Below, piece by piece: positions 1-13,800 of a stretch of 19,012 nucleotides of DNA (within the stretch, counting starts at the first letter, position 1; the number at the start of each line of letters is the position of its first letter). The stretch is from positions 2,106,813 through 2,125,824 of the forward strand of contig JH720294.1 in the NCBI GenBank assembly GCA_000231825.2, given 5' to 3'. A program made the translations under genes and the position numbers. Below the pieces are notes generated by a model that did no database searches, had not been told where the DNA came from, and saw nothing but the letters and a program-made list of their open reading frames with translations. This stretch comes from Tetrahymena elliotti 4EA (Eukaryota > Ciliophora > Oligohymenophorea > Hymenostomatida > Tetrahymenidae).

Positions 1-475
1 TAATTTGCCTAAAATTTTTTTTTTGTTTAATCTAACCCTGATAATAAATCCTCATTATCAATCAAACAATAAAGCATAAATTAAAATTTATTTTATAAAT
101 TCAGCAATATTTAAGCTGTTTTTTTCTCTGAATATTTTTTAAATAATTAAATTTTTATTTTAATAAGCCCTATAGTTTTACTAATTGCTAAGTGCTTAAT
201 TAACAATTAAATTTTTGATTAAAGATTTTGTTTAATACCAGTTTCAATACACAGATTTGGGTTCTTGTTTCATTATTTTTTGAAGTGATTAAAAAAATTC
301 TTGAATCCAGATTTTGTTCAGTGTTTTTAAATTTTTGTTAACAATTATTAAAAATAATCTTAGAAAAAACAAATTTTTGAATTGAGGATAACAATATATT
401 ATTAATTATATTAAGATCGTTAATAATACGAAATATCAAAATTATCTATAATTAGGAAGAAATGAATTTGAAAAT
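1..475. other. 5' non-coding region upstream of the ABC transporter
   Basis: This stretch is AT-rich with frequent T and A runs, and I found no coding signal on either strand. In the reading frame of the downstream transporter there is a TGA at 383-385, so the frame cannot be extended leftwards without an intron. Between that TGA and the first ATG at 476 the frame stays open. The last dozen codons before the ATG could pass for coding if an intron ended at the AG around 454-455. It presumably holds the promoter and 5' UTR, but no specific element is recognisable. Confidence 0.6.
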
Positions 476-3564
<3,089 letters not shown>

Positions 3565-4606
3565 AACAATCTAATTTTTTCTCATACATTGATAAAGTAT
3601 AGGATTGGCCATATTTGATTTTTTAAAATTTTTAAGTTCAATCCAAAAAATTACAATCTTAATGAAAGACAGAAATAATTAAGTTATTTAATTCTAAGAA
3701 TTTATCAATTAATTTGAAAATATAACATTGTTCATTATTAAAAATCAAAATGTATTAATTATTCTTAATTAATAAATTTATTCATTAACTTTAAATTAAA
3801 AAATAAATACATACTTTGATTATTCATGAAATTGGAAAATATATATTAGCCAGTTTTTAGATAATTTTAACATAAAATTATTGAATTGATATGTAAATGT
3901 AAATTTTAATTATGATTTCAGAATTAGCATATGATTACATGAATAGAAATATTTCTTTATTCAAAGAAAAAGATATATGTATAGATATTAACCTCAAATA
4001 AATTTTGAGTAATTTTTATTCTTTAATTTTAAAATATTATAAATTAGCATGGTGTTTTATTTGAGTCTTAAAAGGTTAGTTATTTGGAAATAAAAAATTG
4101 TATTTATTTAACTATCTGACAAAGTGAAATCTATTTATATTTTCTGTATTATAACTGAATCTAATATTCTATGATGATATGAATCTATTTTTGTATTCTA
4201 AATTGATTGAGAAAATTATTTCTACTCAAACGAGAATTATTTCTCTAACATTTTGTTTTTAAGAATTTATAGAACATTTTGAATTATTATTCTGCAAATT
4301 TTTGTTAAATAGCTTTTCTTAAATATTATCAAATATTAAATTAAAATAAAAAGATTGATTTGATTGATTGATTTTTGAGTTAGTAGAATGGATGGAATAA
4401 GTTGAGATAATAGATAAATGAATGGTAGGGTAGGGTGGATATATTTTTGTAATTAAATAATAATTAACTATAGATTTTTATTATGTTTTATAAGTGATTA
4501 ATTATTATAAACATGAGAAAAGTTTGACAGTTTTATTATTGATAGATTGATGGATAGATTTTTAGTTTGTTTTAAATCATTACACATTAGTATTTTGTTT
4601 TATTTA
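3565..4606. other. Non-coding gap between two convergent genes
   Basis: This is the roughly 1 kb between the stop codons of the ABC transporter (+) and the Myb gene (-). It should contain both 3' UTRs and polyadenylation signals. It is AT-rich and no frame reads as protein on either strand. The only notable content is simple sequence: GATT repeats at 4353-4373, a G-rich stretch at 4424-4439, and GATAGATTGATGG-type sequence at 4540-4560. Confidence 0.6.
4353..4373. repeat. GATT tetranucleotide microsatellite
   Basis: Five GATT copies with one extra T after the second copy lie in the convergent 3' region. A similar tract occurs at 8491-8513 inside a Myb-gene intron, and an 8-bp GATTGATT hairpin arm occurs near 15340. 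This looks like ordinary low-complexity sequence of a ciliate genome. Confidence 0.8.
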
Positions 4607-7600
4607 TCATTAAATTTAATTAGTATTTAAGAAGTTATTGACGTTGCCACTGAATTACTATACATCTTAATGTATTAGTTATTTGTTAACCAGAGCAGCA
4701 GTTTGAAGCACATTAGTATTGATATTATTTTTTATTAGATCTGAGCCATTCGATGGGTTCTATATATTTTGAGGGTGCATAATTTAATTAAGAGATATTT
4801 GGTTAATCATTCTTTATTATTGCATGTTATTTTATGGTGTTATCTAAGCTATTCCAAGTTAGCTGGGTGTGTTATTGTTTGAATATGACATAAAATAATA
4901 ACCATTAGGACTGTTTGCTATATTAGAATTAGATATTGTTGGTTGGAAGTATTAGAGAATTTAATTTTAATCACCCTAAATAACTTATCCTATTTAGTTA
5001 GAATTGGCTGGTTGATTAACACTTTATGCTTAAAGAGGAGGAGTATTTAGAAACATCGAAATACTAGCTGCAGAACCTTATAGTTAGTTAGGATTATTTG
5101 CATAAGCAATATTAACAGCATGCTATTAGGGTGTACTAGCTGATTCATGATTTTGTAAAAAGGTATTTAGCAACTAAATGTTTCTTTAAAAGTCTTCTTA
5201 AATTTTATGTTGAATAAATTGAGGTGTGATTATAAAAATTTCTTTTGTATTTTTATCAACAAAGACTAATTAACTTTTTGTTATTTCTTCTTCGAATTCT
5301 TCTGTTTTTAAGTTCTTTTTTGTAATAGATTTTATAAATGTTTCGTTTTGCTAAATTTGATTTTTTAAATCAAAGTGGTTGAATCCTGATAGCAAAGGAG
5401 TGGAAGGTAATTTAACTTAATCCATGAATAAGGAGCCTGGGTTATTGAGTGAGACTCTTTTGCTTCCTGGCTTGCTATTTATACCCATAAATCCACTAAA
5501 CTATTATTACTATTAAAGAAAGATTTTATTATTCAAGTTGGGAGAGTTATTTTCAGATATATTATCTTCGTTTATTTATCCTTTGAAATTATTTGCATCT
5601 TTATTTAAAAAAATAAAAGTTAAATAAAAATAATTTAAATTGTAAAAAAATTAAAGCAAATACTTTGAATAGGAAAGCCAAAATTATTGATTTCTCCTCC
5701 TGTAATGTTTATCTCTTAGTTTATAGGCTTAAAAATACCTCCCGAGTTTTAATTTGAAAGGGCATAGGTAGATAACTTAGTGGCTGACTCAACATCAGAC
5801 TAATTTAATGTTTACTCAGATTTTATCTTAGCTTCACTCTCTACCATCTAGAAAAGGGCTTATTTACTCTATAAGACATTCTTTTTAGGAAGATTTTTTT
5901 GCTTAACTGTTGCTTATTACATGCTTTCTGGAGAATTTAGACTCTTACTATCTATTTCATAATTTTAAAATTTTAACTTAAATTAATTTCTTTTTTAATA
6001 AATATTTCTTTTATTTAACAAATATTTGTTTTATTAAACTATTTTTTACTGTTAGAAAATAAGGATTGTTGAGGTAGTAGGGGTTGATTAAAGTTATTGT
6101 TTCCTTCTTCAGTTTTTATTTGGTAAGAGTTTTGAGCTTATGATTACATGCTTTGAGATTACTAGTGATCTTCATCTTCATCGTCTTCATCATCATCTTC
6201 TTCATATTATTACTTATCTTGATTTTAGGTATCTTCCTCTTACTCTTCTTCGATTTAGTCATGGTTATGTTTGAGATTGTTTGAGCTGGCATTAATGAGA
6301 GAGAATCCATTTTTAATTCTAGATTCAAGCTTTTCTATGAGAAGCAAGATTTATTATTTCTCTCCTTCACCTATATCTTGATTGTTAGATTTTAAGTCAT
6401 TTATACTTGATAAATTATTAGAAGAAGAAGTCAATTTCTCCTTTTTAACAAGAGAATTATATCTATTTTTAACTGCATTTTCAGTTCTTGAAGATCTCAT
6501 GTTTTTGGAAATTTCTGACCATCTCTTGCCTTTCTCTAGAACTAGTTTTAGCATTTTGAGCTCTTCCTCGTAATTCCATGGGCCTCTTTTGAAATTTTAT
6601 TAATTAAATTTTTGAAAAAATTAATTTGTGAAAAGGAAATAAATTAATGGATTATTTTTTATTTCTTTTTAAAAAACACCACAAATTTTTTTTGTTCTTG
6701 AATTGAATTTTCTTCTGTTTCTTCTTAAACTAAAATCTCCCTAAATAATAAGTTAATTTACCTGTTAATAGCAGGGTCTAAGTGATTATTCCATCTTTCT
6801 CTGCATTACTTTCCTTATCTGAAGACATTTTTGTGGCTGAGTTAATTTAATTTAACAGCGATTTCGCTCCATTTATTTTATTTGTTTTTTTGCTCATAAT
6901 CTCTAATTAAATTTTAATTTATAAGAATATTGTTAAAGCTTTTTTTTCTATTTGCAAAAAATTATAATGTATTACTTGATAATCATCCTTAGAATATTAT
7001 CTTCTTCATCACTCCATGGTTATTACTATAAATTGAGCTTGCTCATAGAAAGCCATTTTAATTTGCACTATTCTGAAGTTCTTCCTACCATCATACTTGA
7101 TATATCCTCCCAAACATCATCACTCTAATCAAAATTTTGTATAATTTATTAATTATTTGTTTTCTATGCTTGAATTATATTTTTTTTTGCAATTATAAGT
7201 TATAAAATTTTACAATCTAACGAAAATCTATCCTTTTGTACACACAAGATTTAAGAATTATCCAAACCAAGAGATTGGTTTCTTGATCATTCCAGTTTTT
7301 CTTCTGCTATTTAGAATATCCTTGCCTATTAATTAAGTAAAAGAATGTTAAAGGAATTCTTCATAGACTTTGATAAGAATATTTAGAAGGATTTGTTATT
7401 TGATTTTGGTAATTATTGATTGCTAAAGGATTTTACATAAGAATCTTACTGATTGAATGTAATTACACTTGACAAATAAATACTAATGAGATATTTTAGA
7501 AAAGAAAATTAATTACTTTGAAACTATTTTTTGGTATGAATCTTGCATTTCTTTACTACTAGGGAGACTATCCATCTTTATTGTGTAAAGATCCTTGACA

Positions 7601-8775
7601 AAATCTAAATTTAAATCTGCATCACTTATATTTGAAGTGAGTTATAGAAACGTTTAAAAATACTAAAGAGCTTTTTCTCCTGATTTTCCTATTTATTAAC
7701 AAAATATTTTTTCCCTTTTTTCCAACTTTTACTAAAACAATTTTAATTTTTCCACAAAAATTCTAGAAATCTTCATTAAGTTGTCATTTCAAGACTATTA
7801 TTTTTGCATTATTTATGTTTTTCAAGCTGTTTTTTATTGGATTTATTCATAAGCACAAATTTTGCTTTAATTTTTCACATCATTAAAAACTTTGAATTTT
7901 TGAGGGTGGCTACTAAAAACAGGAATCAAGATTTTAATAAAATAAATGATTCCTTATGCTTTAAATGTTAAATGAATTACTTATATTTTCAGAGCTATCA
8001 CTGCTTTGCTAGGAGTATTGTTATTGCAAACTGGGCTAGTTCTGTTGAGGGATTTATATGTTGTTTTATTATTGCTACTACTAAATTTGTTGCTATTAGC
8101 TAATCGTTTAAAACTATAAACTCATTAAAGAGGAAGCCTAAAATGGTTATTGTGTCTGCTAATTTTGCTATTGCAATTATTACTAAAGCTTATTCTAAAA
8201 GAAAGTTGGAGGGAGGATTTATTATTAGAATTAATTAGGATTTCCTGCCATAGTATGAGACTATACCTAAGATTGCTAATTCTATGATTACTAAAATTGT
8301 TACTGCTATTATTACTAATTCATAATGTAACCCTAGGGAGTCTGAGAAATAAAATTCTATCTTATGAGCATATCTGGGTTATTGTTTAACTGATAAAAAT
8401 ACTAGCCTCCTGGAACTTGGTTGCTGTCCAGCTTAACTATTTTAAATTGGAATTCATGAGATATACTGTTGTTGAAAAAACTCGAACGATGATTGATTGA
8501 TTGATAGATTGAATTGCTTTATTTGGATTGGTTATTTGCTATATTGAAAAAATCAGTATATTTATTTGCATAGATATACTGTTTTGAAATATAAACTTTT
8601 TCTAAAATGCATCAAAAATGAAGCAATAATTTGCTAAACTTTGATATAAAGCTAATGCTATGTTCTCTATTCATAAATAATTTGTTGAAATGCTATGTTT
8701 ACTCTCTTTGTGAAAGGGACTCTTTATGCTTAACCCATCTGCTATTTCGGCAGGATGACGCTTCAACTCGCTCAT
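4607..8775 (-). CDS. Three-repeat (R1R2R3) Myb transcription factor with Gln/Asn-rich and acidic regions
   Basis: Nine exons are inferred on the minus strand: 8775-8703, 8436-7981, 7616-7517, 7325-7214, 7124-6976, 6902-6762, 6585-6050, 5951-5664 and 5598-4607. All phases are consistent, giving 948 aa and a TGA stop. The N-terminal exon starts MSELKRHPAEIADG. Residues about 70-175 are Gln-rich, encoded largely by TAA and TAG. The Myb domain covers about 220-395. R1 has Trp 221, 252 and 271. R2 has Trp 284, 308 and 334, with GKQCRERW before its third Trp. R3 has Trp 347 and 366 and Tyr 386, with recognition-helix text RTENAVKNRYNSL. An acidic Asp/Glu run lies near 460-490, followed by a long Ser/Asn/Gln-rich tail. 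R1R2R3 Myb proteins bind DNA and regulate transcription, classically of cell-cycle genes, so this product should act in the nucleus; its targets are unknown. R1 and R2 are longer between their Trp residues than the usual 18-19. The Myb core is certain. The first exon and the 364-bp intron 7617-7980 are the least certain joins. An in-frame ATG in exon 2 is an alternative start. Confidence 0.87.
8491..8513. repeat. GATT microsatellite inside the first Myb-gene intron
   Basis: GATTGATTGATTGATAGATTGA-type tandem sequence lies within the proposed 266-bp first intron (8437-8702) of the Myb gene. The minus-strand frame happens to stay open across it, so it could be mistaken for coding sequence. The intron is preferred because the short exon at 8775-8703 and exon 2 join in the right phase. 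Confidence 0.7.
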
Positions 8776-9156
8776 CTGTTTTGTTTGATTTTGTTTGCTT
8801 TACTAATTAATTAATTAACAAATGAATAAATTGCCTTTTTTCTTATCAAATTATTTTGAGCAAATATTATTTTTATCAAGTAAGAATAGTTAATATTCTT
8901 TTTGGCAATATCGAATTTTTTCAATTTCTTTTTCAATCAATCTCAATTAGGCTGCATTCTTTTTTAGTGTTTTTTTTCTGTAAAATTAAGATCAATCATC
9001 AATTTTTGATTCCTTTCATAAATTTTCTTAAAGTTAAGGTTAACATTATTTACATCTCATAAATCTTTATAAATAAAATCACCTTTCTGACATCATAATT
9101 TATTAAATCTTCGAATTTCTTACTTCTCTATTTAATATTTTGTTCTCTTAAAATGA

Positions 9157-9183
9157 GCTAGCCAGCTAACCAGCCAGCCTACC
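9157..9183. repeat. CCAG-rich imperfect repeat upstream of the Myb gene
   Basis: A 27-bp patch contains several GCCAGC/ACCAGC/GCTAGC units, with G+C far above the surrounding DNA. It lies about 380 bp upstream of the Myb start codon. It could be a protein-binding cluster or chance simple sequence; nothing in the window decides this. Confidence 0.5.
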
Positions 9184-10649
9184 TTAACGTATTCTTTATC
9201 CAAATAGATTATTATAAATCTTCTTAAATACATGCACATTTAACCAAATATTATCTAAAAAGATTAAAAAATTTAGCACTAACCCTTAAAGCCTCTTCTA
9301 AATTGTAAAGCTTATTTTTCTTTTTGAAGTAACAAAAATTTAAATGTAACAATTTTCAATTATGTTTTTCCTGATCTTTCTGCAGCAATAATTTTTTGGG
9401 TTAGATAATTTTTTTTAATTTTCAAACAAATTCAATATGTAAAAGTTATTGCTCTCAATTTATTTTAGTTCGTTTCATGCTTCTCTGAATAATTCTTTAA
9501 AAAAAAACACACACAAATAATAACATATAGCTTACAACTTTAAAGAAGCTATAAAATTAATTAGTACTTAGCTTACCTAAAATTTATGATTTAATAATAT
9601 CTAAAAACTGACTTACTTCATAGTGATAAACATAAAACATAATTGATAGATTAAAATAGTTTAAATTATCAACAAAAAAGAACTGATTCCAATTGAGTAT
9701 TAACTATTTTTCGTTTTCTAAAACAATAGAAAATATTGAGTGTGAGAAAAGATTGGGTAATCAAGAAATAAATTGCTTCAGTAGATAGAATTTTAAACTA
9801 AGAGTATTCTAATAATGTTAATAATCTTTATCTATTCAAATAGTAAATTAATCAAAAAATATTCCAATGACTAATTTATTAATCTCAACTTAAATTTTGG
9901 TTGATTACTCATTTTTGTTAAGTTTTTATACATTTAATTATCAAAATATCCTCAAAACAAAAGAACAAACAAGCAAGCAAATGAATATTTATTTTTATTA
10001 ATAAAAGCATAATTTTAATTTTTTTCAAATCAAAAATGGGTCAAGTAATTCTAATTTTGTTAAAAAAAAATAAATATTTCTTGTTAATGAATGCAAATTT
10101 TAAATTTTAAAATATTCATTTGTAAGAAATAAAGATAATTTTAAAAATTTTAAATAATCTGAAAAAGTAAATGATGCTTATTATTTAATAAGATTTCAAA
10201 TACTATTCAAGCTTCTAACGCTAATTAGTCTATTCTATCTCATACAAATTTAAAAACCAAACAATTCATAAAATTATTAGTAAAATTATTTTTATACTAA
10301 AAAATCTTCAAGACATTATTACTACAATCACAAATGAAATAAAATTAAAATCTTATTTTGTTTTTCAAAGACTATTTTTATTTTTCTTTATATGGATAAA
10401 AAAATATTCTTAATTATTCTTATCCTTTTATTCATTATAGATGATAAATAATACAATAATAATCAGATTTGGAATTTAATATTTAAATATTTAAAAAAGG
10501 AAAGTCTCTAAAATAGGTAAAATGTTTTAGAAATAAAAAAATATCAATAAAACAAGATTAGAAATTACAAATTTAATACAATTTAAATTTTGAACAGAGG
10601 AAAATTTTTTAGCAATTAATTTCTAATATTGTCTATCGAACCTAAATTA

Positions 10650-10715
10650 AATATGATAGAAGGATCTATTTAATTACTGAATTTATTTATTTCTATAAAT
10701 CATTCCTATCATATT
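10650..10715. repeat. Inverted repeat with 10-bp perfect arms
   Basis: AATATGATAG at 10650-10659 is matched by CTATCATATT at 10706-10715, with a 46-bp spacer. It lies about 160 bp downstream of the coiled-coil stop codon. In AT-rich sequence a 10-bp match can arise by chance, so no function is claimed. Confidence 0.4.
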
Positions 10716-10873
10716 ACATACTTTTCTATCAAAATCTAAAATGGGATTGATTTGATAAATAAATGAAGAAAGTACTAGTTAATTTGATTGGACTGTGTTT
10801 GTAACGAGAAAGAAATAATACATATAAATTAATTAGATAAAGAATACTACAAAAATAATGCTTTTTAAATTTA

Positions 10874-13800
10874 TCATTTTGATTTAATTTTGGGTTTATT
10901 GTATTCATCTTGTGTTATTAGTATTTCGTTGAGCTGAGTAAATAAGCTATTCTTATTATCTCTAAGTAAATCTTTTTAAATATATTTTTATTAGATTTAA
11001 AATAGAAAAGAATAATAAATAAATATATTACCTATATTTTTAAAATCTGAATCTACTAATTCTACATTCTTTTTCCATAGCTACTAGTTCTCGCTTCTAA
11101 TATTTTCTAGTAATTTTTATAATTTTTTATCATTAACTTCAGAAAGCTCATAGTACAAGTTAGTTTTAACTTAATCTACATCTTCTGATATTTTAGCAAA
11201 CTCCTACTCAAAGTGAGTGTTTGTTACCTTCATATCTTAGTGTTAAGTATTCATAAGCTCAAACATATCACTAATCTATTACTTTATATTTTCTATTTCA
11301 GCTTTAGCTAATGTGTTATCTAAAACTGTTTCAGCATGTAATTCCGTTATTTTTGTTTCCAAATCTCTGTAAACATTCTATTTAGTTAAAAATAAAATCA
11401 TTAAAATATTTAAATTTAGAATAGAAATGAGTGAGCAAACTCAATTTCCGAAAAAATAAAATAAAAAATTACATCTATGGTATCTAGGGTTGTCTTTATA
11501 AGATTAAAGCTATTCATAGAGCTTTATTCTAATTCTTCAAGTCTTAATACAAACTCTCTTTCTGTATCTTGTTGATGATCTATGATTTCCTTCAATTTAA
11601 GAACTATTTCTTAGGAGAATCTTTGTACTTCATCTTGTAAATTAACTATTAGAGATTTTGATAAATCAAGTTCTTTTTATGTGTTTTGCTGAAGTTCTTC
11701 TAAGTCTTTAGAAATCTCATCTAGTTCTTTCATCACATTCGACTATAATTCTTCTAAAGCAGTATTAATCTTTTCTTTGAAATCACTTATATCAGCTTTA
11801 ATGTCTTGTATTTTGATGTTAATTTATTCATTTTATTCCTCGCTTAGCTTTTAGAAAGCCTCTAAAGAGTTTTGCATGTTATTTATTCTATTATTAAACA
11901 TGTCTCTAGAATTCTCAATTGCTTATGTTAAAAATTAAACATCCTTTTTAGATTCTTCTTCAACTTTATTTATTTTATCATCAAGTCCCTTTGCAGTTGT
12001 TTAAACATTCAGTTCTATATTCAACTTTTCTTCAATTAAACGATTTTCAAAAGCCTTTTGTGTGTCGCCAACAAGTTTATATGTTTCTGTTCTAAGGTCT
12101 TCTTATCCTTTCTCAAGTCCTACTAATCTCTTTTCAACATCCTTCCTATTACTATCAGTATTAATCAAATGATTTTTAAATTATTCAGCCAATTTAGTAA
12201 ACATATTTTTGGTTTTTTCATGTTTCTTACTAAATACCTCTACTACCTTCTTAACTTCCTCATCAACATATCTACTAACTTGTTCTGACTTTGAAGAGCT
12301 CTCTAATCTTGTTTCTCTTATTTCATCTTACAATTTTTTATATTAAATTTCCATCTAGTCTTTGACACTGTTCACATCTGAAACAATATCTGTTGCTATA
12401 GCACTTGTCAAATTCTTTAAATCCCTATTTAAATAAATCAATAAAAAATAAAAATTAAAAGGAAACAAATAAAAAATAGCTAAATAAGTAAGGATTTGAA
12501 TTTAAAATCTAGGTATCATTCATTCATTTTAGAAATTTTATTTTTTGTTGAAGGGGGAGGGGGTACTAGTTATTTTTTGTAGAAGAAGTTTGATTGAATA
12601 GCTGTAAAGAAAAAACGAAATGAATTTGACAAATCTCTTGGTTATGTAACAAACAAGCAAACTAACTCTAATCCCCTTAAATAAGGAATAATAAGAATAA
12701 CTAATAATTAAAAAAATATTAAAGTAGTTATATTTTACACGTCTGAACTCAAACGAGTTTAGATTTCAATCTTCATCATTTCTGTAATTTTTTCAGTTAT
12801 ATTGGATTATTGGTTCTTAAATATATCATATTCCTAATTTTTTTTATATAAATTAAAAATGATATTTATTTATTATTTTGAAAAATAATTTGTTACTCTT
12901 GCGAATGTTTCTTGCATTTTAAGGATTTCATTTCTAAATACAATTTCTTGCTAGTTTCTTGACTATTCTTCAAATTTTAGAGCATTTTGGAGCCCCTTAA
13001 CTTGATTTTCCATAATGGCTTATAAAGATTTAATAGATTCATCTTTTCTCTAGAACTCTGTTCTCATCAAAGCATCTAGTGCTTAATATCTTTCTCTCAT
13101 TTCTTCTCTTTCATAATTATTTTTTTCTTAATTTAATCTATCTCTCATATCTATATTGGTTCTCATTTCATCTTATTATCTTATTCTATCTTCATGTTCC
13201 ATTACTATTCTGTTAACTATTTCAGTCACTTTAGATTCTAATTTATTCTAATAAACAAAAAAAGATGAAAATCTTATCTAAAAAAAGCTAATTTTTACAT
13301 CATAATCTGACTGTAAAGTGTTTAAGATAACTTTAACATCTTCAGCCATTTTAGCATGGTAAGCTTCTAATTAGCTCAATAAATCTTTATCTTTACTTTA
13401 TTCTTTAGTAATGCTAAGGATGCTAGCCTCAGTTTACTGCATTCTTCTTTCTAATTTTTCATTCCAATCACTAATATAATTTATTCCTTGATCTCCTTTT
13501 TAAGCTAATTAATTTACAGAGCGTTATCCAGCACTTAACTAGGCTTCTAAAATAGCTACTCTACTCTCAAATTATCCTTATAAATTATTGAAAACTTCAT
13601 TTTATCTTTCTTAAGTTTCTCCGAGTCTAACTACTTCCATAAACAATGCTTTACTCTTCTCCCTCTCTTTTTGTAGAAGAGATTATTCTTCTGTCATTTT
13701 TTCTTACATAATTCCTCTCAACTATAGTATTTCAGTAGTTTCCTAAATATAAATAACAACTAATTTGTTAAAATAATCCTATATCCCACCAAATAAAATT

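Larger units (their letters stand above)
8776..10873. other. Non-coding region: Myb-gene promoter side and 3' flank of the coiled-coil gene
   Basis: About 2.1 kb separate the Myb start codon (reading left) from the coiled-coil stop codon (also reading left). I looked for Gln-rich frames on both strands, because that was how the neighbouring genes showed themselves, and saw none. A short open frame near 8856-9062 (+) is Phe/Ile-rich translation of AT-rich DNA and is not convincing. The Myb promoter and 5' UTR should lie just right of 8775, and the coiled-coil 3' UTR just left of 10874. An unusual CCAG-rich patch is at 9157-9183 and an inverted repeat at 10650-10715. Confidence 0.55.

Noticed and set aside
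4424..4439. Possible telomeric or chromosome-breakage sequence
   Set aside because: The G-runs are GGTAGGGTAGGG, not the GGGGTT repeat known for Tetrahymena telomeres, and no chromosome-breakage-like 15-mer was recognised nearby.
6116..6328. Minus-strand Lys/Met-rich frame starting MNLELKMDS
   Set aside because: It is an out-of-frame reading of the acidic Asp/Glu region of the Myb protein; the Myb frame continues without a TGA through it.
6382..6573. Plus-strand open frame opposite the third Myb repeat
   Set aside because: The minus strand here encodes a clear Myb repeat and flanking sequence, so the plus frame is its antisense shadow.
7617..7980. Extra exon inside the longest Myb-gene intron
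   Set aside because: No stretch there reads convincingly as protein in a phase that would join its neighbours, and direct joining gives a complete Asn codon, so a single 364-bp intron is simpler.
8856..9062. 68-codon plus-strand open frame starting at ATG
   Set aside because: It is Phe/Ile/Leu-rich translation of AT-rich DNA, with no Gln-codon pattern, motif or splice partner, and lies in the expected promoter side of the Myb gene.
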